NCBI GenBank assembly: GCA_001414345.1 | Contig: LLCB01000306.1 | Coordinates: 1 to 64,000 of the forward strand | Reading direction: 5' to 3' | DNA: 64,000 bases | Source: Hymenoscyphus infarciens | Lineage: Eukaryota; Ascomycota; Leotiomycetes; Helotiales; Helotiaceae | Shown here: piece by piece, positions 11,681-23,833 of the stretch | Layout: each line of letters opens with the position of its first letter | Numbering within the stretch: the stretch's first letter is position 1 | Made by a program: the position numbers and the translations under genes | The notes under the pieces: model-generated | Database searches by the model: none | What the model was told of the DNA's origin: nothing | What the model saw: the letters and a program-made list of their open reading frames with translations, nothing else

Positions 11681-14152
11681 CTACGCCAGAATCTTCTTCC
11701 CGTTCGTAAGATCCTCGATCTCCTTCAGAAGTCGCTTCCGCTGAAGCCGTTGTTGAGGTGTCTCCCCAGCAATTTCTTCCAGCTGGTCAGCGCTCATCGC
11801 CCCAACAAATGCTGGCGAGAAAAGCTTCAAGGGTGTTTCGGGTCCGGATATCAAGTGATGTTCGACGGCTTGCATGCAGATCACATCCACGATGCGTTTT
11901 GCTGCCACTTTGTAGTAGGCTTTCAAGATATCGTGGAGCTCCAAAACAATGTGTTCGATATTACTCATCGTCTGGGTACCCATCGTATCCTCGACACGGA
12001 CAACCCGAACCTGGGATGCTTTTTTTACTGGCCAGTCCTGCGTTATTGTTGTCCAAAAGGCATTCTTTTCCATGAACGTCTTGTTTCGGTCCTGCCGACT
12101 ATGTGGGAAAATTAGAATTTGTCCATTTAACCATTATGTATATCCAGGGGGTATGCTAACTCACGTCTTCTGCAGATTCTCGTTAAAGTAATGGTTCTGA
12201 GTTGCGGGTCTCTCAGACCGCTCGACTTGCAATATAAAGTCCGCCTGTTCCACCGCCTTCTTGTATCGATCTCGCAAGTCATCCATTAGTATAGGAGCTA
12301 GTCGATCCCGTACCGCTTCGTCCAAACAAACCAATTGAAGTAACTCGGTGACAAAATTGTGAACGATGGTTACAGCATCACTAACGAATGCCTCAGAAAG
12401 ACTCGGCCAATTTCGCGATTGCTCTTTGAACGTCACGGCCAGGAGAGAAGGGTCAAAAGTGCCTAATTCAAAACCACGAGAAGAACGATAGACTTCGGAA
12501 AGCCAATCTATAATACCGTCCCTTTGTGGTATAGCGAGCTCTTCATTCTCATGTAGTATATCCTCGATATCAGCGTGAGGCTCGGTTTTTCGAGTGTCAA
12601 ATAGCTCTGGCTCTGATTCTTCGTCCGAAACATCATAGTTTTCGTCACCTTCCCCTCCCTCTTCATACACTACGTCCTCTACAGGAACTGTTAGAACTGC
12701 AGCCTCGACCGTGCTATTGGTAGTCGGGCCGGATTTGAACTCATAGGTATGACCTAGCTCTTGGAATGTTTTCGAAAATTGCTCGTTGCGATTTACAATC
12801 TCAGTCGCGAGTTTGAGATCGGGATGTTGATCAAAAATATCGTCAACCCAGTACTTCGCTGTCAAAGCGTTGTTGCTCACTTGCTGAAAGCGCATCGCAA
12901 TGTCAAGGAGGAACTTGAATTGCTCATCCTTCGTATTCCTGCTTGGGCCTAAATCAGAGAGCGAGTTTCTACATACCCTCAATCTTTTGTTGACCTCTAT
13001 TTTGACCTCCAAACTGTCAACATTAGCCAGTTTAAGTTGGCACTAAAACACTGACCTTAGGGAATTCTCGACGAATGAGATTGGTGAGGATCAACTGAAG
13101 CCGAGTCTTGAGGGCGGGTGTTCCGCACTTGCCCTTGTCGAGATATTTATAAGGAGCCACTGTTCGAAGGAACTGTTGTTCTTCTGAATGTCGTTCATAG
13201 GTCCTGTCCGACAAATCCTTCTGACTTGGGTTTTTCAAAATATGCCAGCCTAGAGTTAATTTCCGAGTCCGACCTTCCACGATGTCCATCACATCCTGTT
13301 CCGCTCCCTTATCAACAAGATCAGGCTTCGTAAGTACACCAAGGGTTCGTTTTCCTTCTTCGTCTACCTCGTTTGCCATGTCAAGAATCGCCGTGTTAGC
13401 AAGATCGATATTGGCGGGGGCAACAAGAAGTATGCCGGATCGGGGGTTCGCCATGTACTCATGTACCATTGTTTTGACCATTAGGATATCATCTTTGGTC
13501 GTCAACCCTTCAGTGACTCCTTGGAATATACCGGGGACATCGATGACGCTCAAGTGCTCCTCCTCTGGGCCACATACCTCAATGCACAGAACATCATCCG
13601 AGAAGGTAGGGCCAGAATCATCTCGAGATATTCCCATGAGATAAGGAACCTAAGAAATTCAGCACAAGTCGAAGGGTATCATTGAGACTGAGAGTAACCT
13701 CGTTGAAAATATCTGCAAAGGGCTTCGGGTCTAACGATTCTAACTCCTTTCTCCATGCCTGCAGTTCGCGAAAATGTCCTTCGTCGGAGTTTTTAGCTGG
13801 AATGACCGAGACTGTAATCGATTTCGAAGGTGAACGACGGAAAATGACCTTCGTAGCAAATGTTGTGCATAGTACGCTATTTCGTGGAAAGGGTAAATCT
13901 GTAAGGCCTTCCAAAACAGAACTCTTGCCTATGAAGCAAAGGTCAGTTTCCCGCGTACTGTTTACTTGGGATTTCGATCACTTGTTTACCACTTGATTGA
14001 TCACCGACCACAACAATTTGTGGTAGGTCAATGTATTCTCCCACTCCACAATTGAAAAGCTGGTCAATCTTCTCTAACATGGCCAAATCCATTAGATTGG
14101 CAGAGGTTTCGGACGCACCATTGCGAATGGGAAGGAGTGAGTCTTCGCCCAT
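11681..14152 (-). CDS. Dynamin-like (Mx/Vps1-like) large GTPase
   Basis: Large GTPase of the dynamin superfamily, expected to self-assemble on membranes. Five exons: 13990-14152, 13699-13928, 13056-13649, 12165-13006, 11681-12098; total 2247 nt, 748 residues. The P-loop GDQSSGKSSVLEGL (about residues 49-62) is assembled across intron 1. PRNSVLCTTFATK carries switch I, IDVPGIFQG the DxPG G3 motif, and TKPDLVDKG the G4 motif. The middle region continues from REFPK|VKIEVNKRL. The C-terminal exons hold a GED-like helical segment (DILKAYYKVAAKRIVDVI). An acidic stretch rich in E/D (GGEGDENYDVSDEESE) interrupts the stalk region. The length and lack of a proline-rich tail suit the fungal Mx-like group. 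Start chosen at 14152; in-frame ATGs at 14236 and 14290 are possible. The exon 4 acceptor used (GGAG|GTC) lies just downstream of another AG that would shift the frame. Confidence 0.9.
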
Positions 14153-14915
14153 GATTACAATTGAATTACCGCAACTTGCTGGGAAAATAAAATCAATGGT
14201 GAAGTGAGTTTCGCTGAAATCTTCCCATGAACTCATGAAGATAAGGTGATCCAGCCTTGCATGCTGTACGACACGGGGAAGGGGCGGCACTTTATGGTTG
14301 CCAGTGGGGGTGCATGATGGTGATATCCTGGAGAAGTAATTGGTCTAAACTCCTGCAGAAGGCTGCAGTTGCCCGCCCATTATAGTGCATGCTGCCAACT
14401 CATCAGTCACCGAATTTCTAGACCAGGACAGTTGTGAAAAAGCCAAACTACAACTACATCGATCGTCACATCGAATGTATCAATCCTCCAATTTCTGCTT
14501 TGCAATTAACAAATCTCAAGTATTTCTCGCACAACGATTTATCCGCCAGACAAACATCCCCCCGACTCCTGCTAAAAGCTCATGACACCCAAGCCTCACA
14601 CCACAACACAACTTTAACCAAAAACGAGAAATAATGGGAACCCCCTCGCTTTTCCCATGGCTTGCGTGAGGGACACAAACACACCGCACCTCCAAACGCA
14701 CCAAAAGAGAAAAAGTGGATAATGCTTTGAAATCAAAACCACAAAAAAAAGAGTTGTGAATAGCACTAGAACGTCATTCTCGTCGCCAACCCCCTATATG
14801 ACGCGAAAAGGAATCCCGAAAGCTGCGAGAACATCAATTCCTCCTCCTCATCCAAAGACTCTTTCCACATCAGCAAAGCACAACTACAAATCTCTCCTCA
14901 GAGAACAAACTCATC
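14153..14915. other. Divergent intergenic region
   Basis: Shared upstream region of the dynamin gene (minus) and the epimerase gene (plus). Short overlapping open frames only; no promoter element I can name with confidence. Confidence 0.5.
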
Positions 14916-15959
14916 ATGGTCCAAGATCCCACCCCCAAGACCGTCCTAGTCACCGGAGCAAATGGCTACATCGGCTCAGCAATCGCGCGCTCCTTTGTCC
15001 GTAAAGGCTGGGAAACATACGGACTCATCCGTTCCTCGAAAGCAGCTTCCACCCTCGCACTCCACGAAATCATCCCCGTCATCGGGAATTTCGATGACCC
15101 TTCTCTCCCCTTCCTCACAAGACTCGACGATGAGGGTGTAATTTTCGATGTGGTAATCTCCACCACTGAGCAAATCACAAACTACATCCCACACTACAAC
15201 GCCATCATCGCCCTTCTCCTTCGAGTATCGGAATTGACCAAGTTGGGCGGAAAGGAGAAATTGCTTGTCTTGTTTACGAGTGGTTGTAAAGACTATGGGA
15301 TGATGGATAAGCTCTCCACCTCTCCAGGATTGGAACCTCATACTGAGACTTCTCCTTTGAATCCCCCAAAGATGTTGATTGATCGCACGAATTATTCCAT
15401 CAAGACTTTTGAGCATGGGGATGCCTTCGACGCAGCTGTTATTCGACCAACAAATGTTTATGGCTTTGGTTCGAGCTACTACAAAGGCTTCTTCATCACA
15501 GCCCAAGAGGCAAAAGTCAAGGGCGGTGTTTTGGAATTCAAGGAGGATCCAAAGACGATCTTGCACGCGATGCATGTCGAAGATTGTGGGGATGCCTATG
15601 TAGCTCTCGCCGAGATCGGGCTACTGAAGAGAGAAGCAGTCAAGGGCGAGTGCTTCAACATGTCTTCCTACAGATATGAGACCCTGGGAGAAATTGCGGA
15701 GGCCTTGGCGAAGGAGTATGGAATCGCGAGCGTAAAGTGTGTGAATTCCTGGCCGGAAGGTTCCCGTGCGGATGAGAATTTGAGTAGAATGGTATTCGGC
15801 TTCTCGCAGTGGACGGGAAGTGAGAAACTGAGAACCTTGACGGGATGGAAGGAAACAAGGCTGCTGTTTTCCCAGGGACTGAAACAATATCGACTGGCGT
15901 ACGAGGTGACCGTCGCGGAGAACGAGCCTGGGACCCAAAAGGGATTGAAGATGTGGTGA
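14916..15959 (+). CDS. NAD(P)-dependent epimerase/dehydratase-like protein
   Basis: Single-exon gene, 347 residues, extended or atypical short-chain dehydrogenase fold. The N-terminal Rossmann motif is VLVTGANGYIGSAIA (TGxxGxxG, about residues 10-24). A substrate-side motif VIRPTNVYGFGSSYYKG follows in the middle. The usual active-site YxxxK is not clear: the region reads TNYSIKTFE (YxxK), so catalysis may be altered or it may belong to the atypical SDR group. It is cytosolic as far as can be seen, with no signal peptide or membrane segment. It stands tail to tail with the MFS transporter, whose stop lies 131 bp away. Substrate unknown. Confidence 0.85.
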   Translation: MVQDPTPKTVLVTGANGYIGSAIARSFVRKGWETYGLIRSSKAASTLALHEIIPVIGNFDDPSLPFLTRLDDEGVIFDVVISTTEQITNYIPHYNAIIALLLRVSELTKLGGKEKLLVLFTSGCKDYGMMDKLSTSPGLEPHTETSPLNPPKMLIDRTNYSIKTFEHGDAFDAAVIRPTNVYGFGSSYYKGFFITAQEAKVKGGVLEFKEDPKTILHAMHVEDCGDAYVALAEIGLLKREAVKGECFNMSSYRYETLGEIAEALAKEYGIASVKCVNSWPEGSRADENLSRMVFGFSQWTGSEKLRTLTGWKETRLLFSQGLKQYRLAYEVTVAENEPGTQKGLKMW

Positions 15960-16090
15960 GACGAAGTATTGCATCTGTGTGTCTTTTCAGTTTGGGATCC
16001 GGGGATAGAAGTCAATGGTAACTTACGTATTTTTGTTCGTCCCAATGATTGTGTTTACATGATGGAATTTATCGCCTACATGTTCAACAT

Positions 16091-17938
16091 TTACACGACT
16101 CTCTCTGCAACCTCTGATTCTAACATGATAAGGTCATCTCCATTCCCTTCAACCCCCTCAAGGTTATCCAAATACTCTTCCCCAAACGGAACAGGCTCAT
16201 AGTAGTGATCCTTCTTCCGATTCGATCCATATAGACCATAAGACCAGGTCCCAAAACTAGCAACAAGACAGACGAGGGCAAGGAAATAAAATGGCAATCC
16301 AATCCAGCCATTTCCCTTCTCCAGGCCGACCGAGTATAACCAGTTCAAAGTTGGACCAGCTATTAAAGCACCCACAGTCTCAACTACTGTAATGATCGAA
16401 TAAAGTCGTCCAATATGCTCTTTATCTACCAACGTCGTAATCAAAGAACGTGTAAGAGAGTCGAATCCCGTCCCAACAGTCCAAATAATCATTCCGAAAA
16501 TCGTGAGGCCTATTGTAGGGCTCGTAGCAACGACAAAAGATCCGATTACAAGCACGATGATCGAGAAACGAGCGAGTAGGAGATCCTTTCCTTTAGAGGA
16601 GAAGCCGACTTTTTTGATGAGAAATTTCGACACGAGTGGAATTAATGCTAAAAGAACCAATATGTTTACCAAGGCGCGTAGGGATAATAGAAGCATTGTT
16701 TCTCGCAACTTCCAGGAGAACCGATTTGATATATATCGAATTGATAATCCAACGGATTGTGAACAAAAGGGCGTAGCAATGAATGTGAAGAGAAGAATCA
16801 TGATAGGAACAGAGCGAATCACTTTGGTAGCTTCATAAGTCCGGCCTATAAATTCTGTCACATGCGACTTGAAGGATTTAGACTGCTTGTGGTTCGAATT
16901 TCCAGATGTGCTGTAGATATCAGGTTCTTCTGTCGACAAAACTTTGACGAGATCTCCGGTGGCCACCGATAGTCGAAGGTGGAGGGTTTCTGGCATGAAA
17001 ACTATAATAGAGGCCCCTAGTATAATCATTGACAGTCCTATATATAGTGAAAGCATAGCTGATTTGGCCATAAGAAAACTGGCGACAGTTGGGGCCGCAA
17101 GCGTGGAAAAAAGGGCTCCACCGCCCCCGAGTAAAAATACATTTGCTCTGGGAAATATCAGCAGTTGGCCTCTAGAAGGGGGCTCGGTACACAAACCTGG
17201 AGGTCTCCGTAGTTATATCGCAAGCAATAGCATAAAACTACAACACGAAGGAGTCAGTATGTGGTTGCGTGGAAGAACTCGGGATAAATTGATTATATAC
17301 CATCATTGATGCCACTGCTTCCCCTCCACCAATAAAAGTAAACAGAGGGGAAAGCCAGATCAACCGTAGGGGCAAGACCTTCCAGAAGGATATGATTGTG
17401 ATTTCATAAGTTCCCGCGAGGATGAATCCAAGTATTGAGAGAATAAAGACAGGTTTTCTTCCAATTCTAGCAATAGACAATCAGTTCCAGTAATTGAATA
17501 TATGAAATCCCGGCTTGGGGGAAAAATAGATAATTTATCAACCTACTTATCTGCGAGTGCCCCATATGGAATTGTGGTCAACAACCGCGGAATCGGCGAG
17601 AGGAAATGCATCGTCCCAAAAAGCATATTCAACTCATTCTGGACCTCATTCCCCTTGCACTCCTCCTCGTCAATTGGTTCATCCAGCCCGATATGTCCCT
17701 CTCCCTTCAACCCATTGTAATAATGATGGCATATGATATCCTCGTATAATCGCACAGCCGGCATGCCCATGAGAAACCCACCAAAAGAAAGCATGAATAT
17801 AATTGCGAGGAGTATGCCAACTATCACTTTCGGATTTCGTGTTCGCTGGAAGGTAAGACATCGTTTGAGCGTTGATTGCGATTCAGGGCGCAAGAACCTA
17901 GGCGTTCGATGGTTCACCGAGGCATGCATCTTGTGCAA
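16091..17938 (-). CDS. Major facilitator superfamily transporter
   Basis: Membrane transporter of about 551 residues with roughly 12 predicted membrane segments. Exons 17547-17938, 17301-17466, 17197-17237 (41 bp) and 16091-17147; introns are 80, 63 and 49 bp. Splicing restores YGALADKIGRKPV, the MFS motif A between TM2 and TM3, and GGGEAVASMMFYAIACDIT on the far side. The segment RLYEDIICHHYY and the CKG-EVQ-EL loop between TM1 and TM2 are typical of a fungal MFS group annotated as multidrug or unknown-substrate exporters. The start could be 17938 or the in-frame ATG at 17929. It lies between an epimerase and an SDR gene, suggesting export linked to a small-molecule conversion, but no substrate can be assigned. 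Confidence 0.88.
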
Positions 17939-19167
17939 TGGAGTGGATTCGAATTAATCGTGTGAGATCGCATTAGGGGAGGGAGAGTTGTAGTTTAGGT
18001 TTCGCATTGGGGTTCGAGGGTATTTGGAAAGAGCGTTTGGAGGTCGATGATCGCAATTCGCCCGTCCGCAACGCAATTGTGCCTTAGGGTTGGGAGTAGA
18101 AGACAGGACGTTCAAGGAAATGAAAGTAGCAAAACGGAAATACGAAAGAAAAGAAAATACAATGCGCTGGCTGAGCACATTCGTAGTGCTGACACCAAAG
18201 CCTCCGCCCTGAAGGATTCTTGGTACACGATGCGCCTCTTTCGCCGTGACACGCAATGAGCTGAAAATGAGTGTAAACAGAAATATACTCCATCCGCTTA
18301 CAGCTTGCTCGACGTGTCGCAATATTCCGTGCGCTTCTCCTTCTTTTCGGGCGAGGGAGAGAAGCTCCTCATCTATCAAAAATTGGGTACACCAGCTAAT
18401 GTTTGTATTTGAATCTCGTTGCGGGAAACAAAAGAGGGGCGAACAGCCTTTGGTCCAGAAAATTTGACAGTTGAGGAACAGAGTGGTACAATGAAGATTT
18501 GGAAGTGGAATTGGAAGTGGGTGCAGGCTGCAGGCTGCTTGGTTCTCCGGTTCTGTTCCCACACCCCATCACGGAAAGTCCCAATCCTCATTGTCCCATG
18601 AATATGAATATGAATACGAATATTTCGCGAGACGTCAAAGTCTGTGAAGAGCGCTTGCTACTTCAATCGCCAAAGAAATGAGATGGTCGACAAGGGAGTA
18701 TCGCGACGACGAGGTCCTCGCCATCTCAACTCGACTGGGTCAACGCACTATGACCAAGCGAGCAGCAAGAAGGGAAGGCACGAATCTATCTATCTATGTC
18801 CAGAGTATAAAGTATAAACCTCCCCATATACACACTTTTTTGTCCTCGAGAACGAGTCGCGGAGAGTGAGCCCAAGGACACCACCACACTGTCACAACAA
18901 CTGTGACGGTACTTGACAAGTAATAAGGAGCATGTGAGTTGAGTCTCTTGATCAAGATGCTATTCTCGGCTTCCTTGAAAACACAATTCTTTCATCACCC
19001 TCGATTCTCCCGTTGCTTGCTTGCGAAAATTTGGTGCCACACAAGCATTTCTTGTAATAGAAGCTCTCACAGTCCTTGTCATAACAGACATCAAGGATCT
19101 GTCAGCGAACAACAAACACGTTCATCAGGAACCCACCACCAACCCAATATCCCCTCCAAGAGTCCCA
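17939..19167. other. Intergenic region, no supported gene
   Basis: Contains a 202-codon minus-strand open frame (17954-18562) that I do not accept as a gene: composition is uneven, it has no domain, and it lies in the expected 5' region of the MFS gene. Nothing else recognised. Confidence 0.5.
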
Positions 19168-20171
19168 TCAGAGCTTAGCAGTCTCAAAAGAAAAGCCCGG
19201 CGGCGTCATACCTGCAATAGTCAACTGCAAATTCTGCGAGAACTTCGTCTCCCAAGCCCTCTCCTTCAACTCCTCCACATCCCAATTCGCCCAAACAAAC
19301 TTTCCATTCAGAAAGCTCGCCTCAGGACTAGCAAGCCAAACAAGAAAATGGCCAGGCAAGTCATCTAAAGAGTCCATTGGTTAGCATTGACATCAATATC
19401 CAGGTGGGAAAGATTACCATGATCCCATTCCGCAGTCTCCCAGCCGCTTTTCCTACTCATTGCCGTGTCTATGGTTCCAGGCTGGACACAGACGGTATGC
19501 AAATCTGGGTTCTCTACTTTGAAATATTCGACCACTCGCATGGCTGCTGCCTTTGAGGATGCGTATGCTGAGTAGCCTGGGATGGGATCGATGTGAGCCA
19601 TTCCAGAGTTCAAGCTTAGGAGCATTGGCTTCGAGGAAGCATGTTTGAGGAATGCGCGAACGGCGTAGAAGGTGCCTTTGACGTTTGTCTCGAAGGCGGT
19701 CCACCCTATCCAGGTCAGCAAGTGCTAGTATCATTCTATAGAAGAAGAAAAATCACATTCAACATCATTGGCTTCCGCCACTGGAGCTGGCTTGGAGAGG
19801 TAACCAGCATTAGAAACGAAGATATCAACTTTTCCCAATCTCTCAGCTAACGTGGTGAACGCGGCGTTGATCTCAGCAGCCTTGGTGACATCGGCAACTG
19901 CGTATTCAATCTTTGCTCCAGGGGCAGCGTACTTTGCAATCTCCTTGATGGCTGATTTGAGGATATGTTCTCTTCTTCCAATGATACCGATTTGGGAAGC
20001 ACCAGCTTGTGCAAAGGCTTTTGCGATGCTGTGGCCGATTCCTGTTCCGCCACCTGTGATGACAACAACCTTTCCTTGGGCTGACAACTCAGGTCTGAGA
20101 GGTGAGATTGCTGGGTATGGTTCTGTGTGCCATTTCTTGGTGTAGGTTGGGAAGATGGCTGGGGGATCCAT
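19168..20171 (-). CDS. Short-chain dehydrogenase/reductase (classical SDR)
   Basis: NAD(P)-dependent oxidoreductase of 299 residues. Exons 19757-20171, 19418-19705 and 19168-19364, with introns of 51 and 53 bp; 900 coding nt in total. Motifs in order: cofactor site [16 protein letters not shown] (TGxxxGxG, about residues 32-47), NAG as VSNAGYL, the restored junction [14 protein letters not shown], catalytic Ser in LSLNSGMAH, and [10 protein letters not shown] containing YxxxK. The C-terminal part ([28 protein letters not shown]) is typical of fungal SDRs annotated only as oxidoreductases. The ATG at 20171 is chosen because the upstream in-frame extension looks non-coding. It is adjacent to transporter genes on the same strand. 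Substrate not inferable. Confidence 0.92.
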
Positions 20172-20929
20172 TTTGTAAGGGTGATGTGGTGGACAAAAGG
20201 CGACCTCAAATTGTACCAAAAGCCTAACAGGAGAAGTTTATTATACTTTCCTAGTTAGCTTCTTGGTGGAAATGATACCGTGATAAGTTTGAGAAGTGTC
20301 TTCCAGTGGTTGGAGTAGTCTTGAGAGAAGTAATCTTCAAGCGAGAAAGTGAATTAAGAAAACGTTAACATGCATTTCAGACAGAAGGAGTGCGTGAATT
20401 TACAGTCAAATGAAAGGTCCCCCATTCACTGTTTTCCTCATCATGATTTCCAACCTAACTTGCATACTCTTTCACCCACTACTCTCACACAACTTCTGGT
20501 CACCCCTTTATTTATTGGCTCAATCCTTCTGGTGAACGCTTATAGACTATCCCAATCAACGGTGATAGTCCTCCAGAGAAGTCAAAGATCTCTTGTTTAT
20601 GTTCCCAATGTGACTAAAAAATGTAACACACACAAGAATAAACTGCATGTTGTTGTGAGCTATAGATTTCAGAAAACAAGAAAAGGCGTGGAAATCAGGA
20701 AAATATGCAACTGTTCATTGTAACCAGGCCAGAAACCCAAACAACAGCAAGTAAGCCAATCAGCAAGTTTTGGGGGTCAAAAAGACGAGTTGCTAGTATG
20801 CCATCAAGCACCCAATAAGCTACAAAATATCGAGCAAGCCAAGGATCAATTTTGGGGGCCAAAATGATCTGGGTTGATTTTACTTGGGTGCTATTCCAAA
20901 TTCTATCTGATCTCGTTTCCTCCCTCCCC
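20172..20929. other. Intergenic region, no supported gene
   Basis: Upstream region of the SDR gene and downstream region of the MATE gene, both minus strand. One 117-codon open frame on the plus strand has no family features. Nothing else seen. Confidence 0.5.
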
Positions 20930-22598
20930 TCACACGGCAGCTCGTTCTACACTCCCCACTCCTCCATTCGTCTGTCCCTCATCAACCAACCCACCAACCT
21001 CCATCCTCTCTCCCGAATCCATTCTCTCGAAAGCCTTAGTAACCTGATGATCCCAATCACTCCAAGCAACAATAACCCACTCAATCCCGCCCACAAGATA
21101 AAGAGCAATGCACTGTCCCACCCACAATCCCGCAAGTCCCCACCCATGGAACGCCAACCATATCCCCAGCGGCAGAGCACCCATATAATAACTAACAATG
21201 TTAACCGCAGCACCAATATGCTGTCGTCCCATGCCTCTCAAACTCCCCCCACAACTCCCATTCAGTCCATCCGCAATCTGGAAAAGCGCAACGTAGGGCA
21301 TAACCTCAGCAGTAAGTTTCACAACATCCACATCATCGTTAAAGATCTTGGCGTAGAAATCTTTCACAGCCATTAAAACGATAAGAACGAGGATCCCCAT
21401 AAACATACTCAACCAAGCGGCGACGTTCGCTGCTCTAGCTGCTCCTTTGGCATTCCGTGCTCCGAGGAGGTTTCCAACTCGTGCGGATGCTGCGACGCCG
21501 ATTCCAAAAGGGATAGTGTTCATTACTTGGTCTGTGGTCATGATTACGCTTTGAGCTGCTAGAGGTATTGTTCCGAGACGACCAGCTGCTAGAGCGACGA
21601 TTTCGAATGCCCACCATTCGGTGCCAACGTGGACGACGCCTAGGATTGCGAGGCGGGCGAAGGTACTCATGTTTTGGATGCAGGCGAAGGACCAGCCTCC
21701 CCAGCAGGTTGATCCGGCGACGAAGCGGGAGTAGAGGACTAGGAGGAGGAAGGAGAGCCAGTAGGATACGCCGGTTGCGATGGGGGCACCGATGAGCCCT
21801 AGATTGAAGGTGTAGACGAATAGGTAGTTTAGTCCGGCGCTGATGGGGGAGGTTATGAGGAGGACGTATGTTCCTGGTCGCATGATTTCTGGGAGGTTAG
21901 TACAAGATTTGATGAGGGAAGTGGCAAGAGGAATGAGACTTACCTTGTGCTTGAAGATACTTCTTCATTGATTCAAAGTATACATATCCCAATCCTCCCG
22001 GTATTAAAGCAGTCAGGAACCTGGCGCTATCAACACATATGTATTCTTCCTGACCGAGAAGTCTAAACACCGGCGCAGAACATGCCCACAAAATGGCAAC
22101 GGGAACGTAAAATGCAGTAAGAACAATGAACGATCGCTGCAGCAATGTCCCTAAATCATGCGGGTTCTTGCTCCCAGTGAAAGTCGAGGAAGCCAAAGTA
22201 TCGAGAGCAGTAGTTCCTCCCAGTGCAATGAGCCATGCTGTTGACATAGCAAACATATAACTAAAGGCAGCCGTAGCCAGAGCTTCCGGACTCAGTCTGC
22301 CCACTATCAAAACAGATATGGTCTGCAAGGAATTCTGCAATGTATATGCGAGGATAACTGGCAGCGAGCCTCGAAGCAAGAGCAGGAATTCGGCGAGCCA
22401 TTGTTTAGTCGGAGATTCATTTTCGTCTACTTCGAATGTCTCTCCTTCAGTTGCGGATGAGGATACGGAATGTGCATTGATGGGTTTAGGTAGGAGGGGT
22501 TCCCGTTCCCGTTCGTTTGGTGGTGTGGGTGTTGGTGAGTGGTTTTTGGATTGGAGAAATTTGGGTAACCAAGACTTGGAATCTCGAAAATCGTCCAT
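20930..22598 (-). CDS. MATE-family efflux transporter
   Basis: Multidrug and toxin extrusion family antiporter, 537 residues. Two exons, 21944-22598 and 20930-21888, separated by a 55-bp intron (GTAAGT...CCCAG) that joins YLQAQ to EIMRPGTY. The N-terminus (about 65 residues) is hydrophilic and Pro/Glu-rich, with an acidic EVDENE stretch. Two MatE halves follow: the first around LRGSLPVILAYTLQNSLQ and GRLSPEALATAAF, the second around LGVVHVGTEWWAFEIVALAAG and GIGVAASARVGNLLGARN, giving about 12 membrane segments. Such proteins exchange H+ or Na+ for organic cations or sugars at vacuolar or plasma membranes. The role here may be export of a metabolite or toxicant (inference). The C-terminal tail is short and polar. 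Confidence 0.93.
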
Positions 22599-23833
22599 GA
22601 CGTTGGGTGTTGGAAATAAACAAGTAAGTTACAATTGCAATTGAGTGTCTTGAAAACATCGAATAAATATGAGAGACAAAAAGTGAGGTATGAAAATGTG
22701 CGGCTTCCCTTGCCGACAACCCCATCTATCGTATGGGAGAAAGCATAATATTTCTTGATAGTATGACTGAAGGGTTCAAGGTTCGGGGTAATAAGACAGG
22801 GAGAAAAAGTATGGTATGTATGCAGTACAAAAGGTAGCAATCGGGACGTAAAGGTATGAATAACGAATACTTGCACTATACTTTGGAAGGCCTGCCGTCT
22901 GCAAATGGCATCAGCAAGATTTGTCAAGGGAATTGGCAGACGACGAAGTTCTGTGGACAGAAAATGAAAATGCGGCCGAGTGCAGCGCGGTGGAGGAATT
23001 TCTGAAGAGGCTATTGGTAATTGAGAAAGTCCGGAAGCTCAAGACATTGGTTCATGGTGCCTTCTTGCATGTCTTATCTGCTTCCATCGCATATGCTAAT
23101 GCTCGCTGGTGCTTGTGCTTGTGCATCTCTATCTGTGACGAGTGAGCTTCTCGTAAGAGTCTATAAGATTGCATGCGTGAAAGGAGGTTAATATTGCCAC
23201 CGCCAGTTACGTAAAGATACTCATGTCGCCATCTCCGCCCTCTCTTGCTGTCAGCGGTCAATGACGATTCAAGAAACCGGTAGTGGGGTAACATGGGCTG
23301 GGAACTCCTTGTTGCTGAAGACTGCAGAGCTATGCGAACGAAAGTTTATATTGGTGTCGGAGATGCGACGAAGCTGGGGTTGGTGTTGAGATATATAGTC
23401 GGGGAAATGTTAGCTAAGACGAGAAGAGAGAGGGGCTGAAAAGTCAACATAAAGATTTCGTCTCCAGGCACTTGGGCCGGGTCTGAACGGGATATCCACC
23501 AGAGCTTCTGGTCTGCTGATCAACGTATTACTGTGACGTCCCAATCTCCTTCCAATCAAAGATTATACCGAGTCTTGAATTCCCATTATAGATATGATAT
23601 AGTAAGGACTTTACTCGGTCTCTCCGTACTCGCGAAATTTTAGCCTCCGAGAAGTCATCCCACCAAGACCCGAGCCAATATCGCATAGGGGAATCAATTA
23701 ATACTCAAAATGACCATCCATTCTCTAAAAGCATATGCCTATTTTAAATGCCTGCTTTCTAAGAAAAACGCCCAAACACCCAACCAAGAATGCCCGTCCC
23801 CAAATATCGAATATAATGTTGTCCACTAACCTA
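22599..23833. other. Intergenic region, no supported gene
   Basis: Upstream of the MATE gene and downstream of KEX1. Several open frames of 60-166 codons overlap one another without domain signals. I see no RNA gene or repeat. Confidence 0.5.

Noticed and set aside
11495..12115. 206-codon plus-strand frame
   Set aside because: Antisense shadow of the dynamin C-terminal exon.
14976..15575. 199-codon antisense frame
   Set aside because: Shadow of the epimerase gene.
17954..18562. 202-codon minus-strand open frame
   Set aside because: No domain, odd composition, sits in the expected 5' region of the MFS gene, and overlaps other frames of similar length.
14916..22598. Secondary-metabolite biosynthetic cluster
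   Set aside because: No polyketide synthase, NRPS, terpene cyclase or cluster regulator is visible, so only a loose functional block is claimed.
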